The notes: generated by a model not told the origin, from the letters alone. A stretch of DNA of 64,000 bases from Chloranthus sessilifolius (GCA_021018995.1 CM037590.1:69969597-70033596); one strand, 5' to 3'. Shown: positions 44,026-56,789, counted from the stretch's first letter. Program-made: numbers and translations.

Positions 44026-44084
44026 GGAACCATTATTGTGAACCTCTATTTTAGGTGATCGGATTGGCCATCACCGGTGGTTCC
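44026..44084 (+). other. Conserved LTR hairpin, solo LTR 4
   Basis: GGAACCA..AGGTGAT, loop CGGATTGGCC, ATCACC..TGGTTCC, with a larger left bulge than in the other LTRs. Confidence 0.6.
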
Positions 44085-44276
44085 TTTTGGTTCCTCACAG
44101 TGATGTATCTAATTTTGTTATAAAAAGCTTTTGTTTTTGGATTAACAATGTTGCCTCTGTCTTTAGACCTTTGTTTATGTTGCCGGCTTTTGTTTGTTAC
44201 GGCTTATTGAGAAATCAATAAGTTGATGAACCGGCCTTTCCTATACCTTAGGGATTGGAAAAGTCGGGTCGTCACA

Positions 44277-44281
44277 CAATT
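44277..44281. repeat. Target-site duplication (CAATT), right
   Basis: CAATT after GTCGTCACA, identical to 42020-42024. Confidence 0.9.
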
Positions 44282-44329
44282 GGAAAAAGGGTATCAGGGA
44301 GATTAACTAAGAGGGCTCCTCCAACATCA

Positions 44330-45208
44330 ATTTTATCAATCCATTCAAACCTTTCTTTTTTAATTTTCTTTTCTTAATCCTTTTTACTCACAACATCGAA
44401 GGTGGGTTCGTCGTGCCCATTTTCGCCCTCTTTTTACCCGCGGCGCCCTTTCGGGTTTTCACCACGTCCATGGGTTTAGCTCTCTTACCCCAAGCGCCCT
44501 TTCGAGTTTTCACTTGGTCCACACAAACTCGCTGTTTTTACCTGTAGTGCCCTTTCGGGTTTTCACCACGTCCATCTTGCTTTGAGCGTATATTTTTATT
44601 TATTATTTTTATCTTTTTATATTTCTTTTATTTTTTCAAAAACCACGATATAGACGTCGATGTCATAGCAGACCAGATGGGGTTTTGGTGTCGTCTCACA
44701 ACTTGGCTCGTGTTGACTTAACAGATACTATGACTGCTTGTGAACCTACAAAGAGGGCTTTCTTCAGGGTATAGCTTGGCCATGGGTCAGGTTAGGATTT
44801 GAAGGTATGTTAGGCTAAAAAGGGTTTTCTTGATACAGCTTCAGTTTTTCGCAATACACTTCTTCCTTGAGGGATTTTTACTATATATGCCCCATAATTC
44901 TTCTATTTTTTCTTTTTTTTTTTTGTTTTATTTCAGGCAATCGCTTTTTGAGGTTTTGATTTTCTGATTTATTTTTATTTTTGATAGTAATTCTATTTCC
45001 TCTCTTTTTTTTTGTATATGTACACACTTTTTTTTTTTTTCGGAGAAGGGGTTTATTGAAAAAAAGGCTTAGGCTCAAATGGGGTAGTAAAGGATATCAT
45101 CATTTTTAGGGATGCTTGTGGCTACTGCTCTTGGAATGATGGCCTCTTTTGGGTGGTTCTTAAGCAGTCACATCTCTGTTTCACCAATACTTACCTTATC
45201 GCGATAGA
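44330..45208 (-). other. 3' tail of the minus Tat copy
   Basis: Non-coding; it aligns in reverse with 59069-60060. Three repeats of GCGCCCTTTCGGGTTTTCAC lie at 44448-44577. An AG/T-rich low-complexity run is at 44600-45060. Confidence 0.7.
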
Positions 45209-48200
45209 CTAAGAGTAGAACCGTCAGACGTATCTAGCATTGATGGGCTCAAGAAGATGATCTCCGTTCATGGTGGCGAGGTGGATGGTGTATCCTGGCA
45301 GTACTTCTCGGATGACATAAGATCCTTCCTAGTTTGGCTTAAACTTCCCTCTCGAATCGACGTGGAGAGATGGGAAGATCTTCTTCAGTACAGTGTCTCC
45401 TACCTTCAAATCTCGACCGCAGACACGTTTATTATAAGCGTGTGATTCTCCCCTGGTAAACTTGAGTATGATACAAGGTTAGGAGCCTTTTCTCATCCAG
45501 TAGATTCAATTGTTCAAAGCAGGATCTCTCTCTCTCTCTCTCTGCTTTGGGTAAGCCTGATTCCATGACGATTCGGAGCGAGGGTACTTCAACCTCTACT
45601 GGTAGGACGACCTCGGTTCCATATACAAGGGAGAATGGTGTTGCCCCTGTAGCAGTACAAATTGGTGTTCTGTAGGCTCACAAAGCAAATGGCAGCATTT
45701 CGCTCCAATCTCGATAAGTGATAACCATCTTCTCGAGGATGCGGACGACTGTGTTGTTAGCAGCTTCTATGGCTCCATTGGTCTGAAGTCGATAAGGTGA
45801 CGAGCGATGGTGCTTGATCTTGTACTACTCGTAGAAGGCTCGAATGCCCTTATTCGCAAAGTTTATGTCTTTGTCCAAAATGATATCCTTGGGTACTCTA
45901 AATTGGCACACAATATTATTCTTGAGAAACTTCTCAACGTGGCTGGCCATGATGTTGGCATATGACGCCGCTTCTACCCACTTGGTGAAGTATTCAATAG
46001 CGACGAGGATGAATCGATGTCCATTTGATGCTTTTGGATTAATCATTTAGTCAAGGCCCCAGGTAGCAAATGGCCAAAGAGTGGTCATGCAGTGAAGATC
46101 GATGGTAGGAGCATGTATCAAACTGGAGTGTTCTTGACACTTGTAGCTTTTTTAAACATGTTTGCAGCAATCCCATTCTATAGTGGTCCAAAAGTATCCC
46201 TATCGTAGAAAATTCTTAGCGAGCATGTGACCGCTGATGTGTGCACCGCATACTCCCTCGTGAATCTCTTTCATAATATTGATCGCTTCACTTTTTGTAA
46301 GGCACCTGAGCAAGATGTTGTTGTACAATCGCTTGTAAAGGAATTCCTTACAAATGACGTAGCCTGTCGCTAAACGTTGAATGGTTCGTCGGTCCGTCTT
46401 GGATGTACCCTCATGGAAAGTTAATGTCTCGAGGAAATTCTTGATATCTGAGAACCAAGGTGGCTCATCATCAGGCTTTGTAGGTTCCTCAATTTGGAGG
46501 CAGAAGACCGACTCATTTCTTTGCTCGATCATAATCGGCTTCATCTCAGCACCATACGGGATTTCTATCATTGATGCCAACATTGCTAGTGTGTTGGCGA
46601 ATCGATTCCTTATCCAAGGGACATATGAGAATGTCACGTCTTAGAAGCAAGCTATCAGATCCTCGAGGTGCTCATGGTAGGGGATCAATTTCTCGTCGTT
46701 CGACTCCCAATCTCCATTCGTCTGGCATATGATCAATTGCGAATTGCTAAACACTCAAAGGTGAGTTACATTCAGATCGAGCCGCTTGTAGGCCAGTGGC
46801 ACAAGCCTCATACTCGGCCATGCTGTTAGTGCAAGGGAAGTTGAGCTTGATAGAAACTGGTACATGTGATCCTTTCGGCGAAATCAGGATGACGCTAACT
46901 CCTCCCTGACCTTGGGCATTGGTTGCCCCATCAAAGTGCATTACCCATGATTCCTCTGCTTCCTAAGTATCGTCTTCCGTCATAAACAGGATGTCCTCAT
47001 CGGGGAACTCAGACAATAAAAGCTGCCATCGTGCAGTTCGCCCAGTGAGAGCCGACTTCTCAAACAGGTATTTAAATGGGTCCATTCGAGCCAGGAGTAG
47101 AACGACCTGGGATAGCAAGTAATGGTAGAGCCTCTGAGTAGCCCAGACAAGAGCCAGATATGCTTTCTCTAGATGAGAATAGTGCATCTCATCATCAGTA
47201 AACTTCTTACTCAGAGCGTAGATGACCTGCTCTCTTCTTCCCATCTCGTCATGCTGCCCTAAGACACATCCCATCGAAACTTCCATCATGGAGAGATACA
47301 TCAAGAGTGGTATCCCCGGGTCAGGTGGTATCAAAATAGGTGGGTTAAGGAGGTAGCTTCTGATTTTATCGAATGCTGCTTGGCAATTGTCATTCCATTC
47401 AATGGGTGAGTTCTTTCGGATTAGCTTGAAGATCGGCGTGCAGATTGGAGTTAGTTGTTCAATGAACTGACTGATATACTGTATTATGCCCAAGAACCCT
47501 CTAACCTCTTTCTCGGTAGATGGTGGTGGTACTTCGGTGATAGCTTTAACTTTGACTGGGTCGACCTCGATCCCTCTCCTGCTGACGATGAATCCCAACA
47601 GTTTCCCAGACATAGCATCGAACGCGCACTTTTGTGGATTCAGACGTAGTCTGTATTTTCTCAACCTCTCGAACAGCTTCTGGAGGTTTACCAAGTGATT
47701 GCTTTGCTCCGGTGACTTGGCTATCATATCATCAACATATACTTCAATTTCTTGATGTATCATGTCATGAAATAGTGCAGTCATAGCTCTCTGGTACGTT
47801 GTACCGATATTCTTCAGCCCAAACAGCATGACTCTATAGCAAAAGGTTTCCCAAGGAGTGATAAATGTAGTCTTCTCTTGATCTGCCTTTGTCATCTTTA
47901 TCTGGTTGTATCCTGAGAATCTGTCCATAAAAAAAAGCATCTCGTGCTTAGCAGTGTTATCGACTAAGATGTCGATGTGTGGCAATGGGAAATCGTCCTT
48001 CGAGCTCGCCCTGTTCAAATTGCATAAATTAATACACATGCAGACCTTTCCATCCTTCTTCAGTACAGGCACAATATTGGCTAGCCACTGCGGATATTTA
48101 GATATCATGAGAAACCCCGCGTCATACTGCTCGATGACCTTGTCCTTGACTTTCAACATCCACTCGGGTCGGAGACGTCTCAGCTTCTGCTTAACCGGCT

Positions 48201-49491
48201 TCATATCAAGATAGAGAGGCAACTCATGCTCACCAGATCAGTGTCCAGACCAGGCATGTCCTCGTATGACTAGGCAAAAATGTCTAGGTATGATCGAAGA
48301 AAGTTGATCATACTTTTTCTTTCTTCAGGAGATAGTGAAGTTTCGATTTTGGTAATTCGGGAAATCTCCTCAGTCCCTAGATTGACATCTTCGATTGGGG
48401 GTAGTGTCATGCTCAAATTCGGCAAACCGGTCAAGGAGCTCATTGGGGAGCTCCTCCAAAGGGATATCCTCATCCAAACTCGTGACACCTACCTCTTCTT
48501 GTATTTCTACAGGAGAGGGGTCAATTTTATGTGGGACGGGTATTCCAATTAAGGCATTTTTTGTGAGATTTTATTTGAAATTTTAAATGACAATATTTTT
48601 GGACTTTGTATTTTTTTAATGTTTTTAGAATTTTTATTTTCTTCAGAGATGGACCCTTGGCAGCATGAGTCTGTGTATATAAAAGGTATTGCCTACCAAG
48701 GACTTATCTCACTTTTTATAGGTTATTTTTTTTTTAGAAATAGGTGCTAAATGTTAGGCCACTCCCCGCATCCAGGGTTTGAGGCAAAGATGCCCAGTTG
48801 CATACCTGAGAGGATGCTCCTTTACCTGTTTGGATGGAGGGTGTTGACTGATATGGCTCTTCGGAGTCAGCCTCCATCATGTTGATCCCCATGTCGTCTG
48901 AGATGATATCCTCAAATGTTAACACAGTTTGTGGTGATTCACCAGAGGGGGAGTTTGTTTAGGTACAGACCGTCGTTCCTCAAAGAGGGATAATGCAGCC
49001 AAGTCTATCTCTAGGCTAGGAAGGGTGATGTGGGGATTCGTGGGGTGAACCGATGTGTAGGATTTATGTGGGGTTAAACGGGTTACCCCATTTCAATCGA
49101 TCTTTACAACCCCAATGCTCACGAATGAATTCTCGATGTGAGGCCTGGGACGTGGTTTTTCCTCTATGTGTATCCCCCTAGCTTTTGCAGCTGCCATTAT
49201 GCGGGCTCTTTTTTTAGCCTCTTGTACCTCTTCTTCCGTGGGCTTGTAACCTAATCTAAATCTAACTTTTCATCCCCCCTTAGCTGTGAGGGACTCCTTC
49301 CTACCTTGCAGTTTGGGCCAATGTCCCCTTCCTTTTTTATAACCCCACTTTTGGAGCATGGCCACTGCTGCTACCATTCCACCTCTGATTCTTGGAATGA
49401 TACCCTCAATGGGCTTTGGGAGTATCGTCGATACCTCATATTCGAAGTTGTGAAGGTTGACATCCTCAGTGGTGTGTGGCACATTCAACAC
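45209..49491 (-). pseudogene. pol of the minus Tat copy (RT, RNase H, integrase), decayed
   Basis: Minus strand. A G-patch-like stretch LQKWGYKKGRGHW is at 49491-49270 just after the protease. RT is the best preserved part (48222-46963, 419 codons open): VYVDDMIAKS near 47735, LLGFIVSRRGIEVDP and EKEVRGFLG. RNase H follows (46941-46747) with MHFDGATN and AEYEA. The integrase zinc-finger and core parts are at 46637-45825 with HEGVCGAHISG, WVEAASY and DKDINFANK, then a C-terminal part to TAG at 45209-45211. Stops interrupt between RT and RNase H and within integrase. The enzyme set would copy RNA to DNA and integrate it; this copy is dead. Confidence 0.88.
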
Positions 49492-50153
49492 TTTAGGCTT
49501 TTCAATGCTATTGGTGGCCTTTCCTTCTCACTGTGCCCTTCACCAATGATTGTGATGATCTTATGCTTGGACGCGAACTTGAGCTTTTGTTGCAGCGTCA
49601 ACGGTATTTCTCTGACCTCATGCAACCAGGGGTGCCCCAATAATAGATTAAATGAAGATTTAATTTCCATAATTTGAAATAAGATGGAGAAGGTCATTGG
49701 CCCAATTAATAACTTAAGGTCAACTTCTCCCATTATTTCTCTCCTTGTATTGTCAAAACCTCGGACATTGGTTCTTGTGGGTCTCCGCATGCATGGATCT
49801 ACTCCAATCTTAGTGGCGGTTCTCAATAGGCATATATTTAATGCAGACCCATTATCGATTAAAACCAAGGAGATAATCATATTTCTAGAATCAATAGTTA
49901 TATTTAAGGATTTTGAGTGACTACCTCTCTCCTCGGGTAAATCAGCATCTGAAAATGAAATGGCATTTGGAGCCATCACTTGACCAATTATTTGCCCGAC
50001 TTCATCCGGGCTAACCTGAAGCGATACATGCGCATTCTTTAACGCCCCCATTAAAGCTTGAAAATGGAGCGGGGACGTCATTAATAAATCCCATGTAGTA
50101 ATATGAGTAGGCATTCTTCTCAGCTGAGTCTCTAGTATATGTTCTCGACTCAT
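49485..50153 (-). pseudogene. Retroviral-type aspartic protease region of the minus Tat copy
   Basis: 222 open codons. The active-site triplet appears as LIDNGSALN (DNG in place of DSG/DTG), with a preceding LNITIDSRNMII strand and the flap-to-tail motif FNLLLGHPWLHE. It is the Gag-Pol-processing protease of Tat elements. It follows gag remnants and precedes the G-patch-like segment. Confidence 0.82.
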
Positions 50154-50199
50154 TTTTTTAAAAGGATTAACAGCATTATCTTTCTTTCCCTCTAGTTGG

Positions 50200-53100
50200 G
50201 CTTATGTTGCTGCTGGTGCTTCTAGCTGCTTCGAAATCTTCCCGAATTAGGTAACAAAGTCCACTACCCCTTCTCTGTCGCTGCTATCATTGATATCTGT
50301 TTATTCATAACTCAGTGGGACTTGATGAGGATCATAGGTTGGTCCCAAAATTCGTAATGGTATAACTACCGATATCGGATGCACTTGCATCGCGGGCTTC
50401 AGAGGTGTGGGTAACACTTGATTCACTTCAGTGATAGCTGGTTGGGTGGCAAAATTGGGCCTAATGGGGGTGGTGAAGCTTGTGGGTGGTTGCACCAGGG
50501 GTAAAGGGGTAGGAGTTGGTCATTGATAGTTGATAAGTGTTGGCGGGGGATTGGGGGCATGATGGGCTATCGGGTAATTAATCGGGGTGGTGGTGTATGG
50601 TTGATATGCATTTATATGCACATAATTGACAGGTGTGGGTGATGGGAAATAAGCCCTAAGATTTAAGGGTGTTCAACTCATGGTGCTGGGTTGGGAAAAT
50701 AATTCAACAAATTTAGGGGTTCAATCACCCCAATATTCCTTTCTTCATAATTTCTTGGAAATGGTGCCACATAGCCCTCCCGATCACTAATATAGTTTGA
50801 CGGGTCAAATTCAAACACTTCCTCACATTCTTCTATCATCCCGATGGTGGGTCTGGGACCTGCTCCTCTGGTAGGATGTGGGGGTAATGGCACCTGATGA
50901 ATATTTGCGTGTTGGTTTACTTGAGAAGGTGCAGGTGGAATGATTTTCCTAGCATCAACTAAATCTTGAATCACATGCTTCAATGAGAAGCAGTGATCAG
51001 TAGGGTGACTCAAATCCTAATGAAAATTACAGTGAGTATTAGGATCATAATTCTTTGGGATTGGGTGAGGAGGTGGTTGTGATTGGCGAGTAGTAACTAA
51101 TCCCTTTTCTATTAGTAAAGGCAAAAGCATACTTAATGATTGCCCTAGGGTGTAAACACTCGATCGTAGTGGGCTCTCCTCTGTTACAGAGTCATCTGCA
51201 TTCCTTGTCCATTCCCTGCTCTTTGCATCTTCTCAGTTCTGACGGGTGCTGGCTTGGCTGCTTGAAATTGGAGCGGGATTATATTATTATTGGGCCTGGT
51301 GTTAGCAATATTTTGGATAACGACCCCTGTTCTCTTCTTGTTCCTCTATTATGAAAACCTTCTAATCCCACTGGCTCCGCTCGGTACATTCTTATTCAGG
51401 CGACCTTTCCTGATAGCATCTTCACAGTGATTTGCGTTCCTTACCAGATCAGCAAAGCTGGACTGCTGCTGGTATACTAAAAAGTCTAAGATCATCGGTA
51501 GGGTATTTTTAGAAATCATTTCTATTTGTTCATCATCAGGTATCCTATTTCTAACTTGAGCCGCCAGTGCTCTCCAATGCCCCAAATAATCTCTAAAGGC
51601 CTCATTCGGGTTCTGCTTCAAACGGGCCAAATCTGACTTATGCGGTTCAATGTCTATATTATAGACATATTATTCTTGAAACAAGTGTGTCAAGTCCTTT
51701 CAAGTTTTCATCATAGATGGTTTCAAAGATGTAAATCATCTCAAGGCTGGACCAGTCAAACTTTTCTGAAAGACCTTTATCAATAGTCTTTCGTCCCCTC
51801 CATAGTGGCACATGTGCCCATAATAAGACTTGAGGTGTGCTTTGGGATTGCCGGTGCCTATGTACTTGTCGAAAGCTGGCATTTTAAATTTTGGAGGCAA
51901 GGGGACCTCAGTAAATAAATATAAATCTGAGAAGTCTGTGGCATGAATTTTAGCACCACCCATCTTCAACAACTGCTTCTAGATCTTGTCTAACTGCTCT
52001 TTCAATTATTCTGATTCCTTGGATATGGGGGCCACTTTCTCAACAGTCAGTTGGACTTCACTCTGGGCTATTAGGGGGTGGGCAATTATAAGAGGAGGGT
52101 TAAGGCTGGTTAATGCTCCAGCATAGGCTCCACTGCTTCTAATCTCGTCCTCTTCATACTGTTGGTCTACATAAGGTGCAGTGAGGGCGGGGGTTGGATG
52201 GGAATGGCATGAATGGGGGTTGGGTGAGTCCATTGGGGATGAGGGAAGGTTTGTTGGGTGATGGAATGAGTGGAAATCAAATTTTGGGGTGGGGCCTGAT
52301 GAGGACATTGGGCATGGGGAAAGGCTTGGAACTGACTTTGGGATGTTGGGATGTGGGCGAATTGGGGTTGATGTAAGGCATGGGTTTGAGCTGGGTATGA
52401 GGGTTGTGAATGAGTGAAATTTTGGAGGAATTGTGAAGGGTATGGGTGTGAGACTCTAAAGTTTTGCTGGGCTTGGGTTTGGGCTATGAAGGGCTTGGGA
52501 GGGTTGGGCTATGAAGGTTTGGCCCATGAGTTCTTGGGAAGCTTGGGCCACAAAGCCTTGGTCATGATAGGTGTGGCCTAGGGGCCCTTGGTGGGTCTGG
52601 GCCTTGGGCCATTGATGGGTCTATCCTATTGGGCCTTGATGGGTCTAGCCATGTGGGCCTTTCTGGGTCTGGGCCATTGGTCCTTAGTGGGTCTAGCCCA
52701 TTGGGCCTTGATGAGTCTGGGGTATGGGCCCTTGATGGGTCTGGTCCATGTGCCTTTGATGGGTCTGGGCTATGATCCCTTGATGGGTCTGGGCCATGGG
52801 CCCTTGATTGGTCCGTGTCATGGGGTTTTGGGCCTTAGGGTATGTGGGTAATGAGCGTTTGGGCCATTGGGCCCTGGGACCTGTGGGTTTGGGCCATTGG
52901 GCCTTAGGGCATGTGGGAAATGAGGGTTTGGGCCATTGGGCCTTGGGACATGTGGGAAATGGGGGTTTGGATAGAGTGGATGATGGGGGATTGATGGGGG
53001 TCATGGAGGAATGAGGCATCGAGGCTTGAAAGGGTATGGGATGGATCCATAGATGTGTGGTGTGGATGAGAGGCGACGTGTTGGGAGGCCTTCCACTTAT

Positions 53101-53860
53101 TATACGTTTGGAACATCTCCTCCATCATGGCCAAGGAAGGGGGATTGGATGGAGATGGGTCATTTGAGGGTTGGAGGTGTATGGATGGGATGTGTGAAGA
53201 GGGAAAATTGGGCATGGCCCCGATAAAATTGGGCATGACCTAGGTAAGTGGTGGGATATGAGGTGGGTTGGAGGAATGACATGGGGCATTGGTGGATGGA
53301 TTAGGCATGTATGGGGAAGATGTATAGGGCATAGAGGTGGAGAATGAGAGAGGAAAATTAGCCATGGTTTCAGAAAAGATAGGCATGACTTGGGTAAATG
53401 GAGGGCTGTGTGGGGGATTGGATATGGTATGGATGGATGTAGGTGGATTGGATTGGGCAGATGAAAAATAGGGTATGTTGGTTAAGGTAGAGGATGGGGT
53501 CGGGTTTTGAACGGGTGTGGAAGGAATGTGAGATGGTTGGAGATGGCCATGGTGAAGGCATGGCTTGGGAAAATGACGGGAAATTTGGTTTTGTGTATTT
53601 TGGGAAGTAGTGGAAGGGAAAATAGGGGCACCGAAAGGGTTGGTTATGCTGAGAGTTGATTGGGTGAGGGGGGTGGAAGTAAAAGCTTCTTCAGTATGGA
53701 AAAGGGTTGGAGAATGTGGTGGGGATGAGTCAGGATCGGTGTAAGCCGGGTCCACAGCCTAAGACATAGCTCGATATCGAGTCGGGTACGGGTGCCTCAG
53801 GCAGGGCTCGTAAAGCTTCCTCCTTCCCCTATGGGATGAAGGAGGGTATGATGATGCCAT
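50200..53860 (-). pseudogene. gag of the minus Tat copy, with expanded Pro-rich head
   Basis: Starts ATG at 53860 (MASSYPPSSHRGRR). A stop at about 53760 is followed by a Ser/Pro-rich region (53755-53240) and a minisatellite-derived QTHQGPM repeat (53020-52560). The gag core follows at 51972-51349, with FKMPAFDKYIGTGNPKAHL and LKQNPNEAFRDYLGHWRALAAQV. A TDHCFSLKHVIQDLVDARKI segment follows at 51013-50900, typical of Tat gag C-termini. Several stops. The head is longer and more repetitive than usual Tat gag. Confidence 0.75.
52560..52960. repeat. Minisatellite in Tat gag head
   Basis: About thirteen units of roughly 24-36 bp around GGGCCCTTGATGGGTCTGG. On the minus strand it reads as GPMAQTHQ/GPIPQTHQ in frame; the opposite strand is also open only because the repeat is periodic. 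Confidence 0.88.
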
Positions 53861-54149
53861 TGTGCCGACACCAATCAAGACTCTATTTTTTGGTTTTTTA
53901 TTTTTAATTTTTCTTAATATTTATAAGTGAAAAGAAATGAGGATTCTGGGGCCTTTTGAATTCCCTTTTCAAGTGGCTCTCGTACCCTAAATAGGTCCCG
54001 TGACAAAGGTTTTGAAGCGCTTCAAAAGAATCAAAGGAGAATCCTATGATCTATTGAAGGCATGGAAACCGATGTAAACAACCCGATCCCTCAAAACGAG
54101 TCAAAAAGAAGTCAACTTCTTTTGATAGGGATGTGAAGCAGGCCACCAG

Positions 54150-54300
54150 ATTCGGGCTACTACTGTGTACCCAAAGCTAGCACAACTATTAGGTGCGCCA
54201 GAGCAAAAAGTTCCCCTTTTTATGCTGGCGCAACTAATACATGCGCCAGTGTAAATTTGAGGATTTTTAGCTTAGCGCAACTATTAGTGGTGCCAGGCAA
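54150..54300. repeat. GGCGCA..TGCGCC inverted words in Tat leader
   Basis: CTGGCGCA..TGCGCCAG at about 54224-54248 forms an 8-bp stem with a 9-base loop (ACTAATACA). Decayed relatives lie at about 54190 and 54275. The same word family is found in the Tat LTR (56635-56757) and at 62484-62566. Confidence 0.75.
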
Positions 54301-54309
54301 GGGTTAAAA

Positions 54310-54775
54310 TATCTTATTTTCGATACGTATCGTCCTGAAGTTCAGGACGATACGTATCGCGTATCGTCCGATACATTCAATGTATCGGTGATACATTGAA
54401 TGTATCGTATCAATACAAATTTTGTTTATTTATTTTTTCAAAAAATCTAAAAAATCAAATTATCGTCCGTATCAGCCGATACGTATCGCGTATCGCCCGA
54501 TTCATTCAATGTATCGACGATACATTGAATGCATCGTTTTGATACTTTTTTTTTTCAAAAAATTTATAAATCAAATCATCGGACGATAATTTGAAATTAT
54601 AGCCCGATAATTTGAATGTATCGTCCGTATCGTCCGATACGGGAGATACATTGCCCATATCAGACGATAATTACTCTATTTTTTAGGGGGTACGATACAT
54701 GGGCAATGTATCGTACCGCCCAGGTCTAAAATTGATACGTATCAGGCGATACATATTGATATCGGACGATTTTTT
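54310..54775. repeat. GATACGTATC-rich palindromic tract
   Basis: Dense mix of GATACGTATCG, CGATACATTGAATG/CATTCAATGTATCG and TCGGACGATAATT words in both orientations, in two diverged half-units (54325-54430 and 54470-54560) and a third near 54600-54770. Probably an inserted palindromic MITE: GCCAGGCAA occurs just before (about 54292) and just after (about 54786) it, although the intervening bases are too different to call a TSD. Confidence 0.7.
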
Positions 54776-55279
54776 GACCCATGGCGCCAGGCAAAAATTG
54801 GGTTCCAGATAGTTTGACAACAGTAGTTCCAGCCCAAAATGAGTCTCCTAATTGGTTTTTTCTGAAAGTTGGGCTTCTGGGGATTGACTGTTATAATGAT
54901 TTATCTCTTTCCTCACCGATCCTAAAGGTTTAGAGGCCAATTTGGGTTCACTATTGCTCTCTTTTTTTTTCCAGATTTTAAGCTTGGTAACGAGGTTACC
55001 CACCCGATATACCTCAAGTGCAAGCACTTTTCTTAGGTACTAGGTGGGCTGGGACTTGCCCGGATCATCACCACTAAGGGCTGCCACCGTACTAAGACCC
55101 GAGAGTTTGTATGTGTGCCTAAATAACCCAACCCTTGAAAATCTACCCCGCAAAAATTAATGTAAATCCCCTTTGTTGGTTCAATTTTTTTTTTCACTTT
55201 TAAGAAAATTTCTTAAGTTCAAAGACCGGGGGTGGTGATCCAGTGCCGCCTCTACAGGCCGACGTTCATTAGCGAAATA

Positions 55280-55480
55280 TGATTACGGAATTAAAAGTGC
55301 AAGTAGGCTCGCCAAACGTCTAAGACACTTGAAATGAAGGAAACGTAAAGAAATTAAATGACAACGCACAAGTAGACCCATCGATCGGCGAAGGTGATTG
55401 AAATGACGAAAACGTAAAGAAATTGAATGACGGTGCATAAGTAGGCTCGTCAAACGGCTAAGGCTCGTAAATGACGTAAA
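55280..55480. repeat. Tandem repeat in Tat leader
   Basis: Three imperfect units of about 70-75 bp containing GAAACGTAAAGAAATT, ATGACRRYGCAYAAGTAG and CGTCAAACGG. Confidence 0.75.
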
Positions 55481-55609
55481 GTAGGGGTAAGTAAAATGAT
55501 GAATTCGGAGGGATGCGTAAAAAAAAAATAACTAAAAAAAATAGTAATAAAAGGGTTAGTAAATAAAAAATAAAGAGGCCAAATTCAAGGAAAAGCTCTA
55601 CTAGCTACT

Positions 55610-55626
55610 CCCCAGCAGAGTCGCCA
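55610..55626 (-). other. Tat-type primer-binding site
   Basis: Minus strand TGGCGACTCTGCTGGGG, four bases after the LTR end GGGTTGCA. This junction sequence is characteristic of Tat/Ogre-like elements. I do not assign the tRNA. Confidence 0.8.
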
Positions 55627-55630
55627 TCTG

Positions 55631-56781
55631 TGCAACCCTGAGATTTTTTACAATCCCGTCATGACGATGCACTCGTAAATAAATATTTAGAGTCGCCACC
55701 CGGAGCTTTTGGTGTCCCAGGAAACCTAGATCAATTTTATAACCACCGAGTGCCACAAATATGACTCTGAATCCGGTCTACGCCAAAGGCTCTTAGGTAG
55801 GGGCTTCGGTTATAGATTGAGAAGGTGTTAGGCACCCAATCAAGCTGCTTAATGCAGTCTCTACTTATGGTCAAAATAAAAATAATATAAAAGAAATGAA
55901 AAAGCCTTCCTCTTTCTCAAAGGGTCTTAAAATCCTATTTGTGCCCTCCGTTCCTACAAAAAATTTAGCTGCGTAACGACACAAATGGGAGGATAGAGGA
56001 AGAATCGAGAAGGTAGAGGAATAGAGGGGAGAGCCGGAGCTCTCGGGCCCTTGTGGCACCACTGTGGAACCTTACGTTGGCTTACTTCGGTGAGCTTTTG
56101 AAGGCATGTATGGTGAGAAATGAGGTTCTAACTCCTAGGGCTTGATAGCTAAGAGGTAGAGAGAGAAGGCTAGGGGATAGCACACACCTAACCTAGAGTT
56201 TTTTGGTGAAATGTTAAGGTCTAAAGAAGGTTTTGAAGTACTGAAATTTATATGGGAATGGGGCACTAGAGGTGAGAGAGAAGGGATTCCTTAATCTCTT
56301 AATTGCAATTTTTTTCAAGCCTTTGTAAAGGGAGGGGTGCTTCTCTATTTATAGGAAAAAGAGACGTTAGGAGGGTGCTTAGAGGCTCATTTGGATTAGC
56401 AATTAGGTAATCTAGCCATCTAAGGTTTGTTAGGGTTTTTAGAGCCTTGAAAAGTGTGAGAAGATGCTCCAATGGTGGATGATAGGGTGGGGCTTTAAAC
56501 CACTTAAGAGGTGGCACATAGATAGTAAATGAGTGCAACAGAACTAGCAAAACACACCCTAAAGGTTAAGATGGTCAACAAGTCAAACCCCATTCTCAAA
56601 ATTCGAGGCAAAAACTCAAGGTTACTGTTCATATGCCTGGCGCAACTAATAGTTATGCTAAGCATATGTATAATAATACAGTGAAGCTACAGTGGCCTGG
56701 AAGTTGGCTGCTCGCGGGGGGAGGGCACACATGTGTGGCGCAAGTAATACTTGTGCCAAATCCCTAGGGGGATTCACAACA
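55631..56781 (-). repeat. 5' LTR of the minus Tat copy
   Basis: Minus strand, probable start TGTTGTGAATCCCC at 56781, end GGGTTGCA at 55631. It has a TATA box CCTATAAATAG near 56336 and the GGTGTTAGGCACCC-like conserved block near 55823-55840. The inner end is firm; the outer end is inferred from where plus-strand pol sequence begins. Confidence 0.65.
56635..56757. repeat. TGGCGCA..TGTGCCA inverted words in the Tat LTR
   Basis: At 56735-56757, arms TGGCGCAAGTA and TACTTGTGCCA pair with one mismatch around a single base. A decayed unit is at about 56637. Both are in U3, upstream of the TATA box. Confidence 0.75.
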
Positions 56782-56789
56782 TATTTATC

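Larger units (their letters stand above)
42025..44276 (+). mobile_element. Solo LTR with TCGACTGTCGA/TCGATGGTCGA array (family 4)
   Basis: 2252 bp, TGTAATATCCC to GGGTCGTCACA, flanked by a perfect CAATT duplication. It contains a TATA-like TATTATAAAG near 42280, a palindrome array, the GAACGACGATGGTCAG block (about 43529), the acidic frame and the hairpin. No internal region. Confidence 0.92.
44282..56781 (-). mobile_element. Tat-lineage gypsy element, minus strand
   Basis: On the minus strand: 5' LTR (56781-55631), Tat-type primer site (55626-55610), long leader, gag (53860-about 50200), protease, RT, RNase H and integrase (ending 45209), then the 3' tail to 44282. The RT/RNase H sequence and the pol-tail repeats resemble the Tat group. 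No 3' LTR is found; the tail runs to the solo LTR at 44276 and then into element D gag. Confidence 0.82.

Noticed and set aside
48500-48810. Ogre-type intron between protease and RT in the minus Tat copy
   Set aside because: A CAG|GTATGC donor-like site is present near 48808 and the region to 48550 is non-coding, but no acceptor stands out and the second copy does not cover it, so I do not call it.
52588-52851. Plus-strand frame of Gly/Leu/Trp repeats opposite Tat gag
   Set aside because: The minisatellite is open on both strands; gag orientation and neighbours favour the minus strand.
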